This document shows, in pieces, positions 32,559-44,039 of a stretch of 64,000 nt of DNA. The number at the start of each line of letters is the position of its first letter. Positions within the stretch are counted from its first letter, which is position 1. Location: assembly GCA_020746875.1 (NCBI GenBank), contig JAGTJL010000008.1:744001-808000 (forward strand), written 5' to 3'. The DNA comes from Rhexocercosporidium sp. MPI-PUGE-AT-0058 (taxonomy: Eukaryota; Ascomycota; Leotiomycetes; Helotiales). The position numbers and the translations under genes were made by a program. Below the pieces are notes generated by a model, which was not told the DNA's origin, did not search any database, and saw only the letters and a list, made by a program, of their open reading frames with translations.

Positions 32559-34318
32559 TGCTGGACCGCTTCTCTGGGATAGACTTCCCGCGCATGACAG
32601 GAAATTCCAAAAAAAAAAAAAATCCCCCCCCGTTCATCATTTTCGATTATGTAAGTATAACCATCATCTGGATGTAAAATCCTATTTCTTCAGGAGTGCT
32701 GGCAGTGTATTCAGAGGCAATAAGAAAAGCCCAATCATATGCCCAGTCTTTCAACCCCCCTCCCCCAACAAAAACCCATGGATGTTACCATTAACGCCAA
32801 TTTATAAAATCTGTGCTTCGATGTTCTAGATCTTGACCAAATGGTATCAGGTAGAGCCTTAGATCTATGATGTCTGGCCGAAGTTGGCCCATCTATAACA
32901 GAAGTCCAAAAAGCCCTTAGACTCAGCTATGAGTGTGCTCAGGCTGAGCCCGGGTCCGTGACCTGTTCGGAATGATTTACTCATTTGCAAACATATTGTC
33001 GTTCCAGTCTCACCACACCCTTTTCAACAAAGGTTCAAGCTCATGATGTGCGGCGATCTCCAGATCACAAATTCTCCTGGAAAAATGTAGAAGTATTGGC
33101 ATTCTGTGAGACAAAGAGCTTCCAGATAGACCTGCCATTCTAGCGACCATTATGACGATACATCAGCGCAGCTCGCCACTCCTCACATGTCGATATTGTA
33201 ACTCGGATTAAAAGATTGGGGGACTTTGGAAATTTGTACAACGTGGATCGACCTTGGAAGTGGACCGAACTGCTTGATATAGGAATCTGTTATGCATGGG
33301 ATTTTGTTCTGAGCGAAAATTGCTGGATATCACTCGAGGGGGAGATGAAGCTGCTTCCAGGTTCCAAAAGGAGGAAACCTATGGACCATCTTCGCGGCTG
33401 AGTGAGAAGGACATTGAGAAATTATTTCATGTTGCTGAAAGGAACTGGATTCGTTTTGACTAGATATTTCTAGGTAGCTTAGCACTATTAAGGATACAAC
33501 CTTGGCGATACTTCTAATTACCGTTCACCTGAACCATTGAGATTCGGGGTTTCACTCATTGGGGAAAATCTACGCCACTCGAGCACAAAGAAAAAGGTCT
33601 AACTAAGTCAAAGGTCGTAGGTAGTGCCCAGTCCGGCAATTAAGTGACTTTAGAATCCTCGAGTTTTGGATATATTGTGATAATCCTAGCTGCTGAAACA
33701 TTTACATAGTAGTTAATGCATTTAACTTCTTAGTTAAGATCATGTCTAGTAATATTGCAAGTAACTTACTCACCTCCTAACTTGATGTGCGGTGAGTCTC
33801 GGCTAGTTGCTATAGGGGGCTTTGGGGGCGTTGAGAAAGACAATCAGAGAAAATTTCCACAAACCTTTATTCCTGTCCTAAGATACAGACTTTTGAAATA
33901 AACTGGAGAAGCCAGTTCAAGAGAAGACCTCGAAACAGAAAAATAAACAGAGCAGGGGTGATGGAATGGGGGTTCTTAGCGAGCGAGCCGTCACATTTGG
34001 CGAGACGCCATGCCACGCAGATCCCGTTACGTCGGTTCGAGTACCGCCGGAGTGTAAGCCTTGTGCGAGGTGGCAGCGAGATCTTATCCCAACCTCCATC
34101 TGTTCGAATACCATTGTCTGGATAATATCCACCTTCATTCACTGCTTTCCAGCATATTTACCCATGCCCCGCCTCCGAGATCCGGCCTCGTCTTCGCCAG
34201 CTAGCCATGATCTTTAACAGAGCTCGAATAATCGAATGCCCCAGTACCCTTTGACGACCTCAGCCTCGTCGTAACTTCCTTCGTATTCGAATCCCAAGAC
34301 CGAACATTCGTCGAAGAT
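32559..34318. other. Long intergenic region
   Basis: Contains a homopolymer pair: 14 A at 32609-32622, one T, then 8 C at 32624-32631, just downstream of the amidoligase stop. The rest (33-34.1 kb) shows only short overlapping ORFs. The last 200 bp probably form the leader of the next gene. No supported gene. Confidence 0.4.
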
Positions 34319-36581
34319 ATGCTGCGAAGTCAATTGAACGATACTCTCAGTCCGGATATGGATGTTGGAGAAGGTGGAAGTGGCGGTAGTGGTCCGCTGG
34401 ATAAAGATGGATCTCCTCGACGACGAGCCGCCTCAAGATCCCCTTCGAAGGCACGATCTCTATCAGACGGAGGACCTCCAGCTCTATCTCCTTCCCCGAA
34501 ATTTCGAGAGCCCGAGAAGCGGAAATCGAAGGATGATACTGCCCTCGACGGCAGCCCAACGACCCCACGGCGGCCTGCCTTTCCACGCGGTCTCTCGCTG
34601 CAGATGCCAGCACGAGACCTCATGTCCCCAAACGCATCGTCGACAACATACCGCGTGCCTTTGTCTCCAAAGCTGGATCATTCGCAGACCTACGGGTCGC
34701 CGACGAGCGTACTCCCAAGGAGGTCGCGGGGTCTGGAGTTTTCGCGAGCAGCGACACACCTCCATAATTCTACGCTCGCTGAATCTTCGCCAGACTCGTC
34801 ACCAACCATCACGGGGCGGGCGATGAACATACCCAACAGGAAGAACGGCTTGCACTTTGCAGGTGGTCTGGACTCTCATAATATCAATTCGAGCTCTTTA
34901 TGTAAGTATTGGGGCAGGCCGTGGTTTCTCTTCCTAGATATCGCGGGGCCTTCTTGGCCTATGTCTTCCTCTCCTCGAGATATCCCCTCACCTTACAATG
35001 ACTGACTCGTCCTCTTCCTAGGGTCAACTATGGCGAACGCAGATCGGATGACCGTCTCAAGCTCCTTGGGCAGTGTCAACATGATGATGTCTGAATCATC
35101 CAGTAGCAGCTCAGACGATGATGTCCTCATGGACGCAGACGACATCGACGACTCGATCCTCACAACCCCACAAGTAAACAAGATAAATGGTCCCTTTGGT
35201 GCACCACAACCTAGCCCAGGCAACGGTTGGGTTGGTCCGTCGCCTGCTGTGAACTCTCTTATGAACTTTGCACGCCTGCGATCCCAAAAGAGCAAGAGCA
35301 GAAAGAGTTCGAGCAGTGGTAGTGGTAGTGGCAACTCAATGGTGAGCCCGAGTTCGAAATCGCCACCAATAATGCGCAACGTCGACATCAATAGTGGTTA
35401 CTTTGGTAGAGAGATGAAATCGGAGGCTCTACATGCGCGACGGGAGAGTATATCTTGGGCTGCCAATCAGTTGCATATCTCAGGCAGCGAAAGCGATGAT
35501 GGCACACTAAAATCGACTTTGGAGAACACGGACGGTATGCCTGTCACTCCAGGTAGAGACGCGCAGAGAGGGGTTATTCGGAGGGCTGTGACAAGGAGGG
35601 GTAATATGCTGGTAAGCACGGCATTCGCAACATCTGGTGGCATTACTGATGGGACGTGTAGCCCAAGACCAAAGGATTTGCTAGAATCCGAGCAGCACTC
35701 GCGGAAGAAAGCGCCCCGGTGGAGACCGAAGTGCGCCGTGAAGCAGAAGTTGTACGTCTTACAAGAGAGAGTGATATGGAGCTCGAGCCCCGACATCCCT
35801 CAGCATCTAATACTACTACTACACATTCCTCGCCAACTATGGTAAGTCTATTTTCTAGAAGCAAGTTCCTGTCGCGTCTTGAGCTGGCTATGAACCGGAT
35901 GGATATCATGAGCCAGCCTGAGACATGGGCTCCCTTCAATCATGGAACTGGTATTGACTCGTTCCTCCTGCATTTTAGGGACCTACCACACAAGATTCGC
36001 TGGAGGGCATACCAGAAGATGACACAATGATGGACATTTCTCAGAGTCTTTCTAGTAGCTTCAAGCAGCATGCTATGCGTAACTCGAAGGGCAAAGATTT
36101 CTGGGAGACATTCAAGGATGATAGCAATCGTACACCTCCACCACCTCAATTCCTTCCGCGGGGCTCCTCTTCCGGCATCAGCGACATCTCACTTGACTCG
36201 CCCTCTCTAGGTACGGCACCACTATTCCCAAACATGTCGAGTACCTCCGATCATGCGCCGTCCTCACCCTCAAGATCCTCAACTCCTCAACCACAGACAG
36301 GACCTACAAGAGAAGAGATCACACGCAAAGTCAACAACAAGCGCAGAAGAGACGACGACTTCGATCCCTCGAGCTTCAAGCGCAGAGCTGTCAGCCCAGG
36401 TATGAGCGTGCACAACAGTCCTATCATGCAGAGTCCTATGCAGAGAGATACTCAGCCATGGGGGAGTCGACCACCGAGTAATGGAGACGGCAAGGTTGGC
36501 CAAAATGGAGGTCCGAAGAGAGTTGGCTTTCAAGGCATGGTTGATACGAACGACGGTCTGATGAAGATGAGCATCGAGTGA
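34319..36581 (+). CDS. Conserved-type disordered protein of unknown function
   Basis: Predicted 651 aa in four exons: 34319-34901, 35022-35611, 35662-35841, 35979-36581. Splicing makes the frame consistent and restores natural sequence across each junction (SSSL-W-STMANADRMTVSS; RRGNMLPKTKGFARIRAALA; SSPTM-GPTTQDSLEGIPEDD). Ser/Pro-rich disorder dominates, with many SP/TP sites (SPTTPRRPAFP, SPSKARSL) that could be proline-directed kinase targets. An acidic Ser cluster (SESSSSSSDDDVLMDADDID) falls near residue 220. A helical block RIRAALAEESAPVETEVRRE follows, then a basic NKRRRDDDFDPSSFKRRAVS, a likely nuclear signal. Most likely a nuclear regulatory protein, but I do not recognise a named family. 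The 137-bp third intron is the least certain junction. Confidence 0.75.
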
Positions 36582-36763
36582 TTGTGCTGTGTACTATACA
36601 ATTTGTTTTTAAGTCCGGACATACATGGCGAACAGGGATTAGTGGCGCTTAGACTTCTTGCTATGCTTGAGGGCTATCAGGTATTTGTTGCTAATACTTG
36701 TTGATATTTCCTCAAGCCTTCACCCGAGTCTCTCGAGTGTTTGGAGTGATAAATTCCCGCTGA

Positions 36764-38075
36764 TCACAGCTTTGAATCTTGGATTAGTAAATCTACCGCT
36801 TCCTTCGCCATTCCCCTGAGTCAAAAGTTAGCTCTGGCTGCATACTTAGTGATGCCAGTTCACTCACCACGAAGCTTGATATCCAGTTCCTGCAGCACCA
36901 TAATTGTGCACTACCAGTCTACCTCCGATGACTTCCTTCTCTAATCTAGGTCCGCCTTTCCTACCCGCTACTTAGTGTTAGCAAATATTCACTAATCCCC
37001 TTCATCTCTCATTTTGTCGAGGTTTTCTCGTCTCACTCTATTTGAGTCTCTTTTCCCAGCAGTATAGAGTCTGTTATACTCACGTCTCAATCCGACCCCA
37101 TGCTGTAAGACCTTCAACTCCTCCGGCCTCCCCAACTCGGGCGCTAGTGCACAACACCTCGTCTTAATATCCTCCGCAAATTCCAAATCCACCTCTCCAT
37201 CCCACTCGCCATCAAACCTACACCCCCCAAGAATAACTCCACCCCCAGGATTCCGTGGGAACACATACGTCGTATCCTTATTCACGCGTTGCGGCGAGCG
37301 AAAGTACATTCGCGTCAGAGGCACCGCTGGCGTTTCTACGAGTAGGACCTGTCCACGGGTGGGGTACATGGTTTTGTCTTCTACGCCGCCGAGAGAATAG
37401 GAGCCTAGGCCGGTGCAGTTGAATATTGCTTTTGCGCGGGGGTAGGTCTTGGTGACTGAGGCTACGGATGGGATGGATTTGCGGTGGATTTGGATACCTT
37501 TTCTGAGGCACTCGATTTGTAACCTAAGATACATGGTTAGCATAGCAGGTACAAACAAGAAATGAAATTGTACTCAGATCTGAAGCCTGTGGAGACAAGA
37601 TCATAAGGAGAACTCACCATGGTAGATAAACCTGTACATTAACAACAAAACTCTCACACTCATACCCAAACACCGCACCGTCTCGCAACTCCTCCCTCTC
37701 TAACCACCTCAACGCCGTCAATCCCTCATACCAAACCCTCCCCGTTCCCTGACTCAGAATCCCCGCCTTCTCGATCTCACTGTCATAAAAAGCCCGTATC
37801 TTCATCCTCTGTACACCAGCTTCCTTCACCCCATCAGCAAGCTCCTCGAATTTCCGATATGTGGTCTCATCCCATGCCTCGAGACGTCCGTTGTCTGTAG
37901 ATCCGGAAAGCCAATTAGCCCCTGCCCAAGGGGAGGTGTAATTTATGTGTCTGTCGCCTGGGAGGTGGGTTGCTAGGATGAGGATTTGATCGGTTGGATA
38001 CCGCGTTGAGAGCTCGAGGGCAGTTGTGAGGCCAATCACGCCGGCGCCGAGGATTATGAATGTTGGGCCTGACAT
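36764..38075 (-). CDS. D-amino-acid oxidase, peroxisomal
   Basis: FAD flavoenzyme that oxidatively deaminates D-amino acids to keto acids, ammonia and H2O2. Four exons on the minus strand: 38075-37618, 37523-37084, 36967-36868, 36815-36764. They total 349 aa, usual for the family, with phases matching at all junctions. The N-terminal FIILGAGVIGLTTALEL is the FAD-binding GxGxxG fold. HINYTSPWAGANW matches the family's 'HYTSPWAGAxW' flavin-contact segment. RGQVLLVETP and GGGVILGG are in the second half, followed after splicing by GVGLRPGRKGGPRLEKE (the substrate-binding 'GLRP' arginine). VVHNYGAAGTGYQASWGMA is the conserved C-terminal FAD signature. The protein ends in SKL, a canonical PTS1, so peroxisomal import is expected. 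The two last exons are short and easy to miss. Intact. Confidence 0.93.
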
Positions 38076-38572
38076 CTTGTTTGTGGTATCTGCATTAAAT
38101 TGATTTCCTTTTAGGCTGGAAGATTCGTGAACTTCATCTGGTTTTATATTACCGCGCTTTGCTTCTCTATAGCGATATCGGACTCGATGACTGGACGTTC
38201 TGGGTTGAATGTCAAAAGTGGGGCCAGGTGCAGTCAGTCAGCCTTGACACTGATTTGCTTTCAGCCAATCGTGCTTAATTGGAAGCATGTATTGAGTCAG
38301 AATTCGAGAATCTTTCAAAGGCAATCGAAGATTGTGCCTATACCTACCTAGAGTTGTATTTCCTAAATAGAAGGTCAACTTGCCCGAAAGTCCAAAGCCA
38401 GAGCGTTTGGTAGGATGAACTTAGCGAACTTGGGGACCTGGCAACGAAGAACGAGTAAATTGAGTACAAAGATTGTAGAAGTCGAATCACACAGTCCACA
38501 CTACTTGTCTGCCATTTTCAAAGATGGTTCAAGCGGATATTATTAATATACTACAGTTATCCTTCACACCGT
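38076..38572. other. Spacer between DAO and the EEP-jacalin gene
   Basis: Promoter region of the D-amino-acid oxidase gene and 3' region of the next minus-strand gene. No gene seen. Confidence 0.4.
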
Positions 38573-40085
38573 CTACTTTGGTGCGTATATAAATGCAAGC
38601 TGGTCGACCTCATCCCCAGACTGTCCGTTGTATCCAACAATCTGCCATCCAGCAGGCGCAGAGAAAGTAGCACAATCACCAGTAGTGGCACCGGAAGCAA
38701 GAGTACGCCCAGTGCTAGTCGTAGCGAGAATGTAAAATACTCTCGTCCAGCCATTCTTCTGTCCCTGGCACACCTTTGCCGAGACCCAGAACTCGTTGTT
38801 CGCGAGAGTCAAAGACGAAACAGATCCGCCAGTTCCACCGTGTGCGAAGGTTTGGCCGTTGCTGAGAGTCAGACCGACGGAATCGATGCGACTACCGCCG
38901 CGGAAGGTCAGGACTGAGGCTTTTGGTGCAGCTGGGAGGGTTGGGAGGTCGTTGAACCAGGTTCCATGAGGACCACCGATGTAGTTGGATTGTCTGAAGG
39001 AGGAGCTGACTGCCCAGGTGTAATTGACGGTGATTGGGTTGTGGTCACTCAGTATGTTGCCGTCCGCTTGCACGAACTTGGAGGATTCGTAGTTGAAGTT
39101 CGTCGCCTGAAGTGAGAGTTGACGAGATCCTCGATAGAAGACTTTGTCGACGGTCTCGCAGCTGTTGATCAGAGATGGGTTGGAACAGAGTGACTCTACG
39201 GGGTCAGGCTTGCCACCGCGTTGAGTCTCGACGAACACATCTTTCATTCCGTTCTATTTGATGTATTAGCACTAGTTCTCTTCAATTTTATCGAAATCGG
39301 GATAGCATTGGAAATTGGGGGCAATATGCTGACCTTGGAAGCAAAGACATTGGCAATATCTGCTGAACGAGAGTATCTGGAGTTGGTGTCTCCGAAAACA
39401 AGAACAGCATTGCCTACGGACCAAACGTTGATGTAGTCAGAGACTTCTTGCAAGTTGGCAGCACGAGCTACCAAGTCACCTGGCTCGGTTCTGTGAAATC
39501 TCGTATTAGCAAAGGACAGTTGAGAGAGGGAAAGGGAGAGGCATACCCCGCATCGGCGTGTAGATTGTACATATCAATGTAAACTCCCTCGGACACCAAT
39601 GTTCGCATGAACGTAAAACCCTTTGGAGTTAAGCAATCTGCAGATGAAGCATCTGAACAGGTGTTCCACTTCTTTCTAGAGAAATTGATCCAGTCGAAGT
39701 TGGAAAGCGTGTTCAACCCACTGCCAAACGGAACACCGCCTGATGTCGCTGTCCTGAAAGGATGATCATCGGTCGCGTAGATGGACGCATGGAAGTTGAA
39801 ATCTAGTTACACTCAGGTTTTGTGCGATGGGTAATATAAGCACAAATTGGGTTTTGGCTTACCTTCTTGCACATGGATCACATCGTAGTCGTACTTGGCG
39901 AACAATGTCCCGATCAGTCGGGAGTTGGTTGTCTTGTCGCCAGGAACATCATTGCCATTGAAGATGGCTGGAAGTCCAGCGACATTCATAGTAAGAACAT
40001 TAAAGTCCCCACTAGTCGCGGCAGCCGAAACGGAAGAAACCAAGCTGGCAGCAGCTGCTGCGAGACTGAAAGCAAGACGAGCCAT
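38573..40085 (-). CDS. Secreted EEP-fold phosphodiesterase with jacalin-like lectin domain
   Basis: 438 aa in four exons: 40085-39863, 39802-39547, 39490-39334, 39253-38573. The start at 40085 is chosen over an upstream in-frame ATG because it opens a clean signal peptide (MARLAFSLAAAAASLVSSVS). The endonuclease/exonuclease/phosphatase domain (residues 28-300) has all its hallmarks: FNVLTMNVAGLP, YDVIHVQE (catalytic Glu), DMYNLHADAG (His/Asp), VLVFGDTNSRYS (Asp-Asn) and ILSDHNPI (terminal Asp-His). From about residue 310 a beta-rich jacalin-like module follows: GGPHGTWFNDLP, VLTFRGGSRIDSVGLTLSNG, HGGTGGSVSSLTL, WQIVGYNGQSGDEVDQLAFI. EEP enzymes include sphingomyelinases and DNases. The lectin half suggests targeting to a glycan surface, and the combination fits an extracellular lipid or nucleic-acid hydrolase. 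Substrate is inference. Confidence 0.9.
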
Positions 40086-41196
40086 TTTGAAGATTGACGA
40101 TTGCTGAGCTGGTACTTGAGTGGCGAGCTTGGGTACTGGCTTGGGGATATATCGAGGGGAATGAGAGTCGTTTATGTACTTGATTGAGGTCGCATTGCTG
40201 GCTGCTCTCCGGAAATGACAAGAACCAATGCGTTCAGCACTTCCCCTCATGGTCGATCATATTCAGGGATAACTATATCACCTGCACGATCTGTCTGTGC
40301 ATCAACCTTAATGCAGGGCTTCCGCCGATGTGTTCGGGTATGGACCGGCATTCAGTTGTTCGACCCTGGAAGGCTATGGAATCATCTCATCGGCCTCTCG
40401 TACTTGAAGAGAACGAAGTTGAAAATGAAAGAGTAGAATTTGCAGTAAGGGAAGGCTCGGCTAGAAGATACTGATAGAACGACAAAAAATCCCAAGTCAA
40501 CAAGACAGAAACATACGGAGTAGGAATCGCCCCCGCAATCCTCAATTCACTCGTGGTAAGGAAAGGAAATTTATTGGCTTATTCAAAGAAGCCATAATCC
40601 AATAAATTCGGCGACAGTTCTGAATGGAGAAGTTGACAGCGGAGGAGCTTCCAAAAGAGAATTAACTTTATGCCAAGAGATTGATTTGCCAGGGCCCCAG
40701 TCAAGTAGGACTGCACGTGTAGATATCAGTGGCCTCGGCTCTTGGTATCAACATGCAATACTTTAAACAACCCAAGGATGCTTCGCTAGAATAGTCTGTC
40801 AAAGGTAGGTCGACGTTGAAGTTGAAAAAGGTGCAGATTTGACTTTGAAGAAGTCGAGATGGAGGGGTGAATGCCGCTGCCAAGAACGCCAGATGCCTTG
40901 GAATTCATGCAAGGAGCTGGCTGTCACTTAGACCGTCAACCGCAACCGCCACCCCCTTTTCTTCTTAACCCACCCCAGTAAACATAGATCATGAATCCTG
41001 ATATCTCAACACAGACAAGCTCAAAAATAACAGACATGCCGGATTTTCCGTACTTGGGTTCAAGCACTGGAAAGTCTGGCTTCTTCACACTTCTAAGAAT
41101 AATTCGAATTCGGCGCAGGGGAACAACATGTGCAGCAAGCTTGATGAAGGATTGGAATTCATGGCATGTAAATGTAGGTTTCTTAAACGAACAGAA
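40086..41196. other. Intergenic DNA
   Basis: Promoter of the EEP-jacalin gene (minus) and the 3' region of the P450 relic. A plus-strand ORF at 40991-41254 has no recognisable domain and partly overlaps the end of the P450 gene. No supported gene. Confidence 0.4.
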
Positions 41197-43337
41197 CTAT
41201 GCTGATTGTTTCGACTTCTCAGGCCAACTCGTCCGCTTCTTCGCTCGAACGTAAAAGTTCATTGGACGAATGAGCTGGAAGGATGGGTCGTAATCTACAG
41301 GCTCGTTCCCAACCTTTTCGAACTGATATCTGTATATCAACATTGAGATGATGACTCTGACTTCTTGCAGTGCAAATTTGAATCCGATACACTAAGTCAC
41401 AGGTGATCAGAGTCAGTCTACTATTTTCCAATTTTTTTCACGGAGAAGAGGTGGATGTCTGGGGATACTAGAAAAAAATCTACATCTAGCTTGGCTTCGT
41501 GATAGGACGGAAGAGAGATTCGCTCAGAGTAGTGGACTTACCATTCTCTGTCCAGCTGCAAATGGAATATAAGAAGTCTTGTGTCTGTTCTTCACTTTGT
41601 CCGTGTTCCAGCGATCAGGGTTGAATTTGGTAGGATCATCCCAAATATTCGGATTGTTGTGGATGTGGTGAATGGCCACGATCATCACAGAGTCTTTCGG
41701 AATTTTGTAGCCTCCTGGAATGATGACATCTGCGAGTGCTGTCCTTCCTGGCTGATACGAAAGGTTATGCAGACGCTGGACTTCCTTGATCAGAATACCG
41801 AGAAAAGAAAGGTCGTTTGCCAAGTCTGGAGTCCATTTAGTATCATTTGTGACTCCGTGGTCAACAAGCTCTTGGAGAAGTCTTTCCTGGTTTCCAGGAT
41901 ATGAAACGATGCTGAAGATCATCCATGACAGCAGACTAGCTGTTGTGATAAACCCCGCACCAACTGTTACGAGTGTGGCGTTGCTGCGATATTTCTCTGG
42001 AAGTTTGTTTCCATTCTCGTCGGTGGCACGAACGAGGAAATCCACCTATAGAAGCTTGCTATCAGTTTGATTTTCTTGAAAGCTACCAAAATTTGAGTTA
42101 AAGCATTCGCGGTCTTAAGTACGCCTCGTGTTCGGAAACAGTAATCTTCCCAGCAGGTTAAAGGGGACTCACAATACAAGACGCCTTCAAGGCAGCGTCA
42201 CCGATTGGAAGGTCTTCGGCTTCCTTCCCTGCCGTAACTTTGGCCACAGCATCGTCTATCATCTCTTTCACATGTGCTTTGTTGGCTTTCAGTTGCTTTG
42301 GTGCTCCCCACGGGAGGTGCGAATACCAATCTCACATCGTGCTCACTTTCTTATTGAGCTCGAGGTTCTCCCCCACTGACCTAACCAATTCATGGAGAGG
42401 TGCGTCGATAGAATCAAAGTGGTGCAGATCTTGATTCAAGGCGAGTTTCCCGATGGCAGTTGACCCCACTTTGAACATATATTGGTAGACGTTGAAGGCT
42501 TCTCCTTTACTGTCAAACTCGTCAAAAACTTTGAAAGCTTGCTCGGCTGTGTTCTGCATTTGTGGATTGTAGTGTCGAACAGCCTTTGGACTCAAAGCAG
42601 GTGCCAGAAATTTGTGAACAATTTTCCATGACTCTCCATCAGTGTCTAACAGAAACACGCCTGCCAGGGGGTCCTTGATCCCGTAAAGTGGATGGTCACT
42701 GTTTATCTTCTTGGACCAAAATCCACCCTGTTTACATTGTCAACATTGTTTGAACTCAAATTTCTCAATCTCGTACAGATCTTCCAGGAGCTTCAAGGAT
42801 CTGCATTTTGGGGAAAATTCCATTACGCGGTTCATAACCGTGAATGAGTAAGAAAAGAAGGAAGTGGTGTTACCTCTGCAAAACAAACATCAGCCACTTT
42901 TGGATCGTTGGTGTAATATGTGGTGCGTCCCATATCCGTCGTCTTGAATACCGGGCCATACTGATCAAACAACCGTTGATGGTTTCCGAGATGGTCGGGG
43001 TACACCTCATAGTATGATCCAGCTATCGGCAAACCTTCAGGCCCAGGAACGTCTCGTACCTGACTTCCATCAACGAGAATTCCAATAGGCGAGGATGCAT
43101 CCGCAAAATTGTCAAGATCATCAAGTGCGCCATCTTTGTCCGTCTAGAAGGAAATTCCTATTTTTGTTTAGTCTTGACTTTCAATTTTCTAACAGAAAGT
43201 TTACCTAATGGTTCCGCAGTAGAGAAGTGCTAAGCGACGTTGTATTGAAATATCTCAAACGTATTTTGCAAGTCAACGTCGATTTCTTGAGCACTGCTTG
43301 CTGGTGCGCCGACAAAGAGGAATGATTTAGTGACCAT
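41197..43337 (-). pseudogene. Cytochrome P450 with two premature stops
   Basis: Five-exon minus-strand P450: 43337-43205, 43133-42874, 42727-42173, 42045-41542, 41391-41197. All phases agree, giving 548 codons. There is no N-terminal TM helix; the protein opens MVTKSFLFVGAPASSAQEID, so it may be soluble. Motifs: RDVPGPEGLPIAGSYYEVYP (entry loop), VTVGAGFITTASLL (I helix, no acidic-Thr pair), EVQRLH (ExxR), FNPDRW, and FAAGQRM-CIG, the heme loop FxxGxRxCxG completed across the last intron. Two in-frame stops: TAG at codon 36 (QYNVA-stop-HFSTAE) and TGA between KKVSTM and DWYSHLPWGAPK (42,332-42,334). An alternative 55-bp intron would skip the TGA but would delete the conserved-looking LPWGAPK. 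It is divergent from the b5/b5-reductase gene, its plausible redox partner. Everything else is well conserved, so silencing looks recent. Confidence 0.82.
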
Positions 43338-44039
43338 TTTGATGCTTGATACTGCCTTAAATCGGCAATCATCAGGGTGTCTCGATGAAATAGCAGGAAA
43401 ATAGTATACAAAGTCACGAAATTACTAGGTAATATGCAGTTAGGCTTTTGCTGCTGGATGTTATAGGAGGCAATCGGCTGATGGTGGACACTGTTTCCTT
43501 GAACACGCCAGCGCTTTGGCAGTCAGTCCTTAGTGTGTCCGAGGCTCATTCGAGATGGCCCTCGTGCATGGGACTAGAACGTTTCGGGATGAGGCAAGAG
43601 TGAAAACTTTCAAGCACATCTTATTGCGAACTTGCAGGTCAAACTATGGCTGATACAGTGACCGAGTAAACGCGAACCGCGAACCGAATAGGGCCGTGAG
43701 GGACCTAGACATTCTCAGCCAGAATATCCGAAGGCTTCTTCGATTCATGTGCGTCACATTAGTAATTGAAATCTTTTTACGCCTGGTCGCGATCTAGCCC
43801 AATGTTTAGAACGTTCGGGGAAGCCGCCCAGGACTCACTAGTGATGGCGATCCAACTAAGCATTTTAGATTACGACCGTAAGTGCATAATGACTGGTGCT
43901 TGTTGCTTGTTTTGTTGGATTTTGTTGGTTACTTGAAAGTGTCCTGAGGTGTTGAACCTAGAAACCGCGTCTGTGCCTGTTCGCATCTTTATTTGTATTT
44001 CGTGCCGCGTTCGGTCTCCTTCACACCAAGTCACCAATC
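43338..44039. promoter_or_regulatory. Divergent promoter between P450 and b5-reductase genes
   Basis: 702 bp shared by two head-to-head genes, a layout that often gives co-regulation. I see no obvious operator; a C/T-rich stretch precedes the b5 start (about 43,990-44,035). Confidence 0.45.

Noticed and set aside
42304..42358. A 55-bp intron that would remove the TGA in the P450
   Set aside because: It would delete the protein-like segment DWYSHLPWGAPK that reads in the correct frame on both sides, so a nonsense mutation is simpler.
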